This document shows positions 1 to 4,475 of a DNA stretch of 9,343 bases, one piece after another; the first letter of the stretch is position 1, and every line of letters begins with the position of its first letter. The DNA is from Flavobacteriales bacterium (GTDB lineage: Bacteria; Bacteroidota; Bacteroidia; Flavobacteriales_D; Parvicellaceae), in contig JALWSJ010000020.1 in NCBI GenBank assembly GCA_026993705.1, positions 1 to 9,343 on the forward strand, read 5' to 3'. A program made the translations under genes and the position numbers. Under the pieces are notes generated by a model that searched no databases, had not been told where the DNA came from, and saw nothing but the letters and a program-made list of their open reading frames with translations.

Positions 1-110
1 CAGTTATCGTGTTGATAATGAGGATTAAAAAATTTCGATAACGCAGAAGATTGAAGTAGAATGAGTTTCTATTCAGTTTTCATGTAGTATTGCAATGGTC
101 TTAATTTGTT

Positions 111-249
111 GGGCGTTCCCTCTTTTTATACAAACAACATACCGCTATCGCTAAATATTGTTTGTAGGAAAAGAGGTCGGGCTATCCACTATATCTTTTG
201 CCCTCCAAAAGGAGGGAGGGCAAAAGGATGCCGTTCCTATCCCTAACGC
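111..249 (+). repeat. Structured repeat core, copy 1
   Basis: This is a non-coding repeat core, also present at 9147-9283 and, inverted, at 2885-3196. It starts with GGGCGTTCCC. Hairpin H1 follows, with arms 119-137 and 158-176 (17 of 19 positions pair) around a loop containing CGCTATCGCTAAA. Next comes GGTCGGGCTATCC, then hairpin H2 with perfect 12-bp arms (195-206 and 215-226), and the core ends in CTATCCCTAACGC. GCGTT at 113-117 can pair with AACGC at 245-249 and close the whole unit. Positions 175-249 match 9209-9283 at 74 of 75 bases. The function is unknown; a mobile element or a structured RNA are both possible. It has no coding capacity. Confidence 0.85.
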
Positions 250-266
250 GTGACTAATCTTTTTTC

Positions 267-299
267 AGACCTAGTAGGTTTTCAAAACCTACTAGGTCT
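267..299. repeat. Perfect 33-base palindrome
   Basis: Two 16-base arms (267-282 beginning AGACCTAGTAGG, and 284-299) are exact reverse complements around a single central C at 283. It lies in about 50 bases that are absent from the matching place in copies 2 and 3, where CTAACGC is followed almost directly by AGTGGAATGAG. It therefore looks like a separate insertion or an inserted module. As RNA it would fold into a strong hairpin, but there is no T-run on either side that would make it a convincing terminator. Confidence 0.85.
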
Positions 300-301
300 C
301 A

Positions 302-594
302 GTGAAATGAGCGGAAAGAAAATGAGTTTTAGTTTCTTTAGACGATGAAAAAAATCTTTGCTGATGCTCAAAACAACAAACTTTAAGAATTTTTGAATCT
401 TTCTTTTTTCCAATACTGTCGTTGTAAAATTTTGTAGTAACCCGTTACAACAAAAATTTTACGCCTAAGTCTTGAAAAAAATAAATTCTTCAAATTCTCC
501 ATAAAGTTTATTGCATTGAGCATAGCACCCGCTATGGAAATATTTTTTGAAGAAGTATAAAGGAAATAAAAACATTTTATGGTGCTCATTTTAC
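302..594. repeat. Long nested imperfect hairpin
   Basis: The region folds on itself about a centre near 443-448. The outer ends are GTGAAATGAGC (302-312) against GGTGCTCATTTTAC (581-594). Next inward, 314-361 pairs imperfectly with 531-573. Then TGCTGATGCTCAA (359-371) pairs with TTGAGCATAGCA (516-527) with one bulge. The innermost stem is 424-441 against 444-462. The outer arms match the 159-bp element at 3024-3182, which lacks the inner part, so copy 1 looks like that module with a further palindromic segment in its loop. One arm alone recurs at 9302-9343 and, inverted, at 2831-2870. No credible gene lies inside. Confidence 0.75.
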
Positions 595-599
595 ACAGA

Positions 600-730
600 T
601 TAGGGATACAATCCCTAACGCAATTGGTAAGTATAAAAAAAGTAGTTTATTTAAGGTTATACAGTGAAATAAACTAAACTATTAGATAACAAAAGTATAG
701 AATAGTAAAACACAAAAACAAATCAGCATA
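600..730. other. Intergenic stretch with two small hairpins
   Basis: No gene is visible here. TTAGGGAT (600-607) pairs with ATCCCTAA (611-618). The second half continues as ATCCCTAACGC (611-621), an exact 11-base copy of the end of the repeat core at 239-249. A weaker AT-only hairpin pairs AGTTTATTT (644-652) with AAATAAACT (667-675). The rest is A/T-rich spacer before the terminator. Positions 1-110, before the repeat, also show no gene I can support. Confidence 0.5.
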
Positions 731-766
731 AAAAAGCCTCACAATAACTAAATTGTGAGGCTTTTT
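731..766 (-). terminator. Rho-independent terminator of the lipocalin-like gene
   Basis: AAAAAGCCTCACAAT (731-745) is the exact reverse complement of ATTGTGAGGCTTTTT (752-766), around a 6-base loop. Read on the minus strand, the stem ends in a T-run 24 bases past the stop codon of the gene at 790-1206. The symmetric A and T tails would let it work in both directions. Confidence 0.85.
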
Positions 767-789
767 AATTTATAAATACTTATTTCAAC

Positions 790-1206
790 TTATTGTTTAG
801 TATAATAAGTTTTATAACCATTAGAATCTTCTAAACCAAGTTCTTTGTTTTTTAATTCAAGAATTTTAGATTGTGAAGTCGAATTACCATACGTTGTGAT
901 AATATTTTCTTTTTTATTATCAAATTTCCAAGTACCATCAACACTTAAAGTACCCAACATACCAGCGTCCGTTTTTATGGTTACTTTACCATCTTTAGTA
1001 AAAGTAAGTGTATAAGTATTATCAGGAGTCCCAGCTTCACCGTTTTCTTTTATTACTTTACTTTCTTTCCAAGTACCTGCCAAACGAGCTTTTTTAGACT
1101 TAATACTCAAACTTGGACCTTCAGGATATTTCTTACAACTTGGGGTTGCAACTATTCCTAAACCAACCATAGCTATCAATGATAGCGATAAGATTTTCTT
1201 TTTCAT
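790..1206 (-). CDS. Small lipocalin-like lipoprotein
   Basis: A 138-residue predicted lipoprotein. The N-terminus is a type II signal peptide: KKK at residues 2-4, a hydrophobic stretch to about 20, then ATPSC with the lipid-bearing cysteine at 24. The mature part has YPEGPSLSIKSKKARLAGTW followed by alternating beta-strand-like segments such as TYTLTFTKDGKVTI and VDGTWKFD. This is the layout of the small lipocalin-like proteins common in Bacteroidota, and I assign it on that pattern. The ligand and role are unknown. The residues after Cys24 (KKYPEG) are not an obvious acidic lipoprotein export signal, so surface exposure is doubtful. The gene has its own likely promoter at 1236-1243 and a strong terminator at 731-766, so it can be a single-gene unit despite sharing its strand with the kinase gene upstream. 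The ATG start fits the signal peptide. Confidence 0.85.
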   Translation of the reverse strand: MKKKILSLSLIAMVGLGIVATPSCKKYPEGPSLSIKSKKARLAGTWKESKVIKENGEAGTPDNTYTLTFTKDGKVTIKTDAGMLGTLSVDGTWKFDNKKENIITTYGNSTSQSKILELKNKELGLEDSNGYKTYYTKQ

Positions 1207-1235
1207 AACTATATATTTATATAATAAATTTTACA

Positions 1236-1243
1236 CAAAGGTA
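1236..1243 (-). promoter_or_regulatory. Candidate -7 box for the lipoprotein gene
   Basis: On the minus strand this reads TACCTTTG, an exact match to the Bacteroidota -7 consensus TAnnTTTG. It lies 29 bases upstream of the ATG and would give a leader of roughly 20-25 bases, which is A/T-rich. A TTG at 1260-1262 could be the -33 element, but its spacing of 16 is shorter than the usual 19 or so. Confidence 0.5.
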
Positions 1244-1292
1244 AAACAACTTAAAATAACAACCATAATATATACGATAAAGTTCTATTACT

Positions 1293-2747
1293 TTAAACAA
1301 ATTTAACTTTTGGAAGTACAACTAAAAAGGAAGTTCCCTTATTTTTTTCAGTTGTAAAACTAATCGTACCCTTATGGTTTTCTATAATTTGTTTTACCAT
1401 TGCTAATCCTAAACCGGTTCCTGTTGATTTTGTCGTGAAATTTGGAACAAATATTTTTTTCAACACTTCTTTTGGAATACCGGTACCGTTATCAGTAATA
1501 GAAACAAGATAATGATCATGTTTTTCCGCTAACTCGATTTTTATTTTCCCTTCAATAGAATTAGGAATGGCTTGAATGGCATTTTTTATTAAGTTATTAA
1601 ACACACGTGTAAGTTGTTTACGGTCACCGGAAACAAAGGCTTTATTTATAGTGGAGTGATAGCTTATTTTTATATTGTTTATTTCCTTAAACAATTCTAT
1701 GGTGTTTAATATAATTTCATTCAATTCTACCTGTTCAATAGTAGCCTTTGGCATCTTGGCAAAATTTGAGAACTCATTGGCTATTGAGGTTAACGTATCA
1801 ATTTGTTGTACCATTTTTTTTGAAAAAAGAGAAAGTTTTTTTTCGTAATCAGGGTCATTCGGTTTTAATGCCCGTTCTAAGTGTTGTACACTTAATTTCA
1901 TGGGAGTTAAAGGATTCTTAATTTCATGAGCAACTTGTTTTGCCATTTCCCGCCAGGCTAATTCCCGTTGATTTTTAGCAAGTTTTTCGGCACTTTCTTC
2001 CAGCTCTTTAATCATATTATTGTATTCGTTCACTAACATTCCTATTTCGTCTTTAGCTTCCCATTCCAGAGGTGTATTTTTTTTATTTATACTTACTGCT
2101 TTCATTTTATCGGCAATGATTCTAAGTGATTTTGTAATGTAATTTGACAGAAAGAAAGCGATTATACTAGCACTGATAAGTAAAAAAACATATACCCATA
2201 TCAAGGCATTTAAGAATGGTTTTAAATTATCTTTCACTGGCATCTTTTTCTTATCGTAGGGAATGTTGACAATAGCTATTTCATCACCATCTTTATCAAA
2301 AATATAGGAATAAGTAGATATGTTGTCTTTTCCTTCCTCAAAGACGTTACGTTTTTTTGTTTTTTGTATTTCTTTTAATATTTTCGGGTCTATTTTTTTT
2401 TCAAAGAAATAAGGGTCTTCGTAATTATAATCACTAGACATTAATATTTCGCCTTTCGTGTTAAATACATTTAATTTAACTTTATTAATGTCGGAAAGCA
2501 TCTTTATTTCCTTTTCAAACTCTTTACTGACTACATCGGTGTTTTCGTCCACATGAAAATCTTGTAAAAAGTATTGAAGTGATGCTAAAATGGTTTTTTC
2601 TTTTCTGGCTAATCTGCCTAAATGGTATTTTTCATTTTGATTGTCGAAAAAATAGATGGTTGTGCCTCCAATTATTAATAAAGAAATTAATATCAATGCG
2701 AGCATCGATATGTAAATTCTTATCCTAAGATTTGGCTTAAAACTCAT
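1293..2747 (-). CDS. NtrY-like membrane sensor histidine kinase
   Basis: A 484-residue inner-membrane histidine kinase. Two membrane segments (about 11-33 and 181-200) flank an extracytoplasmic sensor region of about 145 residues. A HAMP linker follows (about 200-253). The dimerisation domain carries the phosphoacceptor His274 in AHEIKNPLTPMKLSVQHL; this box, preceded by WREMAKQV, is typical of the NtrY group. The ATPase domain has the N box around Asn385 and Asn389 (NNLIKNAIQA), the G1 box DNGTG (419-423), an F-box Phe433 and the G2 box GTGLGL (443-448). All catalytic motifs are intact. No response regulator is encoded nearby, so the partner must be elsewhere. The signal sensed is unknown. 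The stop codon is 86 bases upstream of the lipoprotein ATG, with a likely promoter between them, so co-transcription is possible but not needed. A candidate promoter lies at 2768-2775. Confidence 0.93.
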   Translation of the reverse strand: MSFKPNLRIRIYISMLALILISLLIIGGTTIYFFDNQNEKYHLGRLARKEKTILASLQYFLQDFHVDENTDVVSKEFEKEIKMLSDINKVKLNVFNTKGEILMSSDYNYEDPYFFEKKIDPKILKEIQKTKKRNVFEEGKDNISTYSYIFDKDGDEIAIVNIPYDKKKMPVKDNLKPFLNALIWVYVFLLISASIIAFFLSNYITKSLRIIADKMKAVSINKKNTPLEWEAKDEIGMLVNEYNNMIKELEESAEKLAKNQRELAWREMAKQVAHEIKNPLTPMKLSVQHLERALKPNDPDYEKKLSLFSKKMVQQIDTLTSIANEFSNFAKMPKATIEQVELNEIILNTIELFKEINNIKISYHSTINKAFVSGDRKQLTRVFNNLIKNAIQAIPNSIEGKIKIELAEKHDHYLVSITDNGTGIPKEVLKKIFVPNFTTKSTGTGLGLAMVKQIIENHKGTISFTTEKNKGTSFLVVLPKVKFV

Positions 2748-2767
2748 TGTGTGGTTGCTTATTTCTA

Positions 2768-2775
2768 CAAATATA
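2768..2775 (-). promoter_or_regulatory. Candidate -7 box for the histidine kinase gene
   Basis: The minus strand reads TATATTTG, an exact TAnnTTTG match, 20 bases upstream of the ATG at 2747. It would give a short leader of about 13-15 bases. I see no clear TTTG at the -33 position. Confidence 0.45.
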
Positions 2776-2830
2776 CTTAAAACATTTTTTATTTACCTTT
2801 AGGTTAATTTTATCCTGTTTTTTGATATTA

Positions 2831-3196
2831 TTTCTTCATCGTCTAGGAAACCAAAAATTCACTTTCTTAGCACTCATTCCACTCGCGTTAGGGATAGAAC
2901 GGTGTGTTTGAACTCCTTTTGTGTTGTTGTGTATATGCAACACAAAAGAGTGAGTAGTGATAGCCCGACCCTCATTTATAAAAGACACGTTTAGCGAGAG
3001 CGATATGTGTCTTTTGTAAATGATACCATTTAAACATTGAAAAGAGCCCTATAAAGCGTTTTTATTTTCCTTATACTTCTTCATAAAATATTTCCATAGC
3101 TAAGGCTATGCAAAGATTTTATTCATCGTATAAGAAAACTAAAATTCACTTTCTTTCGGCTCTTTTCAATTTTCAAATGGTATGAGGGGAACGCCC
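2831..3196 (-). repeat. Structured repeat, copy 2 (inverted, interrupted)
   Basis: Read on the minus strand this has the same order as copies 1 and 3: GGGCGTTCCCC (from 3196), hairpin H1, GGTCGGGCTATC (2970-2959), hairpin H2, CTATCCCTAACGC, GAGTGGAATGAGTGC, then one arm of the long hairpin module to about 2831. H2 pairs 2913-2926 with 2938-2950. Its outer CTTTTG/CAAAAGG matches copies 1 and 3, while the inner stem is TGTTG/CAACA instead of CCCTCC/GGAGGG. One arm of H1 is split by the element at 3024-3182. With that element and one TGA removed, the H1 arms pair at 19 of 20 positions. The closing pair is GCGTT at 2885-2889 and AACGC at 3190-3194. The repeat fills most of the 521-base gap between two divergent genes, so it is not simply a gene-end terminator. 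Confidence 0.8.
3024..3182. mobile_element. 159-bp palindromic MITE-like insertion
   Basis: A non-coding element whose 25-base ends (3024-3048 and 3158-3182) are inverted repeats matching at 23 of 25 positions and starting TACCATTT. It is flanked by TGA on both sides (3021-3023 and 3183-3185), consistent with a 3-bp target duplication. The inside is also palindromic, down to CATAGC (3095-3100) and GCTATG (3105-3110) around a 4-base loop, so the whole element can form one hairpin. It interrupts one arm of H1 in repeat copy 2, and removing it with one TGA restores that stem. Its inner sequence resembles the outer arms of the long hairpin at 302-594. It would need a transposase supplied from elsewhere. 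Confidence 0.7.
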
Positions 3197-3224
3197 AAAA
3201 TCTATTTAAAAGGATTTCTGTTCA

Positions 3225-3242
3225 TATATTTGTGTACTTTTG
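3225..3242 (+). promoter_or_regulatory. Two candidate -7 boxes for the thioesterase operon
   Basis: TATATTTG (3225-3232) and TACTTTTG (3235-3242) both match TAnnTTTG exactly and are offset by 10 bases. The second would start transcription near 3248, giving an A-rich leader of about 20 bases before the ATG at 3269. No strong -33 TTTG is visible for either. The repeat ends 28 bases upstream of the first box, so the region normally holding -33 contacts is close to the repeat edge. Confidence 0.5.
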
Positions 3243-3268
3243 TGCGTATTAACTATTAAAATAAAAAT

Positions 3269-3787
3269 ATGTTTGTTAAAACTGCTAAAGAAACGCTTGC
3301 TATTCAAACGAAGCAAGTAATGCCTAACGATACGAATGCTTTGGATACTTTGTTTGGTGGTAGTTTGTTGGCATGGATGGATGAAGTGGCTAGTATTTCG
3401 GCGTATCGACACTGCGGAAGGGTAGTGGTAACGGCTTCGATTAATAATGTTTCGTTTGACCAACCTATTTTGGCAGGGGATTATGTTACCTTGGAGGCAA
3501 AAGTTTCTAGAGCTTTTACTACTTCTATGGAGATATTTGTAGAAGTGTTTGTTGAAGATTCTATGGGAAAAAGAAAAAAAAGTAACGAGGCTATTTTTAT
3601 TTTTGTTGCTATCGATCAACATAGAAATCCCATTAGTATTCCGGAATTGATTCCTGAAACGGAAGAGGAAAAAAGAAGATTTGCGTCGGCTCTTCAACGT
3701 AAACAATTGAGTTTGGTGTTGGCGGGAAGGTTAGACCCGAAAGAGGCTTCGGAATTGGAGTCTATTTTTTATAAAGACAAAAAGTAA
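3269..3787 (+). CDS. Hotdog-fold acyl-CoA thioesterase
   Basis: A 172-residue cytoplasmic enzyme of the YciA/cytosolic acyl-CoA hydrolase group, which hydrolyses acyl-CoA thioesters to free acid and CoA. The family pattern is clear: MPNDTNALDTLFGGSLLAWMDEVASISA (18-45), with Asn23 and the acidic Asp38 on the central hotdog helix, RVVVTASINNVSF (51-63), and the P-x-x-x-G-D turn PILAGDYV (66-73). Length fits a single hotdog domain plus a charged C-terminal tail. Enzymes of this type usually work as oligomers. The chain length preferred cannot be read from sequence. It is followed after 7 bases by the DUF4254 gene, so the two are very likely co-transcribed from the boxes at 3225-3242. Its leucine codons are strongly biased to TTG (11 of 14), unlike the 3' part of porZ. 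The ATG follows an A-rich leader. Confidence 0.9.
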   Translation: MFVKTAKETLAIQTKQVMPNDTNALDTLFGGSLLAWMDEVASISAYRHCGRVVVTASINNVSFDQPILAGDYVTLEAKVSRAFTTSMEIFVEVFVEDSMGKRKKSNEAIFIFVAIDQHRNPISIPELIPETEEEKRRFASALQRKQLSLVLAGRLDPKEASELESIFYKDKK

Positions 3788-3794
3788 ACATTTT

Positions 3795-4403
3795 ATGAAG
3801 TCTAAAGAGTGTATAACCATTTTCAATCGTTCAATTGAAGATTATCATATCAAAGATGATATTAACACGCCTGTTTCTAATCCTTTTGAGGAAGGAACTA
3901 TTGAGCATTTGTTCTATCTTAAAAATTGGGTGGATACCGTGCAGTGGCACTATGAAGATATTGTAAGAGATCCGAATATTGACCCTGAGTATGGAATGGA
4001 ATTGAAACGAAAAATTGATAAATCAAATCAACATCGTACCGATTTGGTAGAAAAAATTGATGATTATTATATTGATTTGTTTAAGGATGTAGCCTACAAA
4101 GAGGGAGCTTTACTCAATACGGAAAGTCCAGCGTGGGTAGTGGATAGATTGTCTATACTTTGTCTTAAAATTTACCATATGCAAGAGCAGGTAAATCGTG
4201 AAAATGCTTCGGAGAGTCATAAGATTCAGTGTAAACATAAGTTGGATATTTTAAAAGAGCAAGAGCAAGACCTTTCGGCTTCTTTCGATAGATTGTTAGA
4301 GGAAATTAAATCCGGAGAGAAGAGAATTAAAGTTTATCGACAAATGAAAATGTATAATGATGATAGCTTAAATCCGGTGTTGTATAAGAAGAGGAATCAA
4401 TAG
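3795..4403 (+). CDS. DUF4254 family protein
   Basis: A 202-residue soluble protein that I recognise as DUF4254, a family known mainly from Bacteroidota and without an established biochemical role as far as I know. The recognisable stretches are LKNWVDTVQWHYEDIVRDPN (42-61), LKRKIDKSNQHRTDLVEKID, NTESPAWVVDRLSILCLKIYHM and the C-terminal KVYRQMKMYNDDSLNPVLY. The protein is rich in charged heptad-like helix from about 130 to 180 and has no signal peptide or membrane segment. It starts 7 bases after the thioesterase stop codon with no promoter box between, so it is probably the second gene of that operon. The 72-base gap after it carries only a weak A/T hairpin (4440-4447 with 4451-4458) before uvrD. 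Family assignment is firm; function is open. Confidence 0.88.
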   Translation: MKSKECITIFNRSIEDYHIKDDINTPVSNPFEEGTIEHLFYLKNWVDTVQWHYEDIVRDPNIDPEYGMELKRKIDKSNQHRTDLVEKIDDYYIDLFKDVAYKEGALLNTESPAWVVDRLSILCLKIYHMQEQVNRENASESHKIQCKHKLDILKEQEQDLSASFDRLLEEIKSGEKRIKVYRQMKMYNDDSLNPVLYKKRNQ

Positions 4404-4463
4404 TACTTTTTTTCGTTCAAAACTTTTTCTACGCCAAAAAAAGAAAACCATTTTCTTTATCCT

Positions 4464-4471
4464 TATTTTTG
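4464..4471 (+). promoter_or_regulatory. Candidate -7 box very close to the uvrD start
   Basis: TATTTTTG matches TAnnTTTG exactly and ends only 4 bases before the ATG at 4476. If it is used, transcription would begin at or next to the start codon, giving a leaderless mRNA. No good -33 element is visible upstream, so read-through from the DUF4254 operon is an equally good explanation for expression. Confidence 0.35.
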
Positions 4472-4475
4472 TGGT

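Noticed and set aside
2..28. Short open stretch ending in TAA (SYRVDNED) that could be the tail of a plus-strand gene entering the window
   Set aside because: Eight codons are too few to support a gene; other frames here are equally uninformative.
345..386. Tiny plus-strand frame starting MKKIFADAQ
   Set aside because: It overlaps the hairpin arm, the frame is not kept in the other copies, and no translation signal supports it.
383..589. Minus-strand open frame of 68 codons
   Set aside because: It lies wholly within the long hairpin at 302-594, has low-complexity K/F/N-rich composition, and is explained by palindromic A/T-rich sequence.
111..620. CRISPR array
   Set aside because: The repeats are dispersed structured units, not short direct repeats with regular spacers, and no cas gene is present.
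3206..3706. Minus-strand open frame of 166 codons opposite the thioesterase gene
   Set aside because: It is antisense to a clear hotdog enzyme, rich in Ser, Arg and Asn runs, and has no recognisable domain.
4440..4458. Terminator after the DUF4254 gene
   Set aside because: The hairpin AAAGAAAA/TTTTCTTT has almost no G-C pairs and is unlikely to stop transcription.
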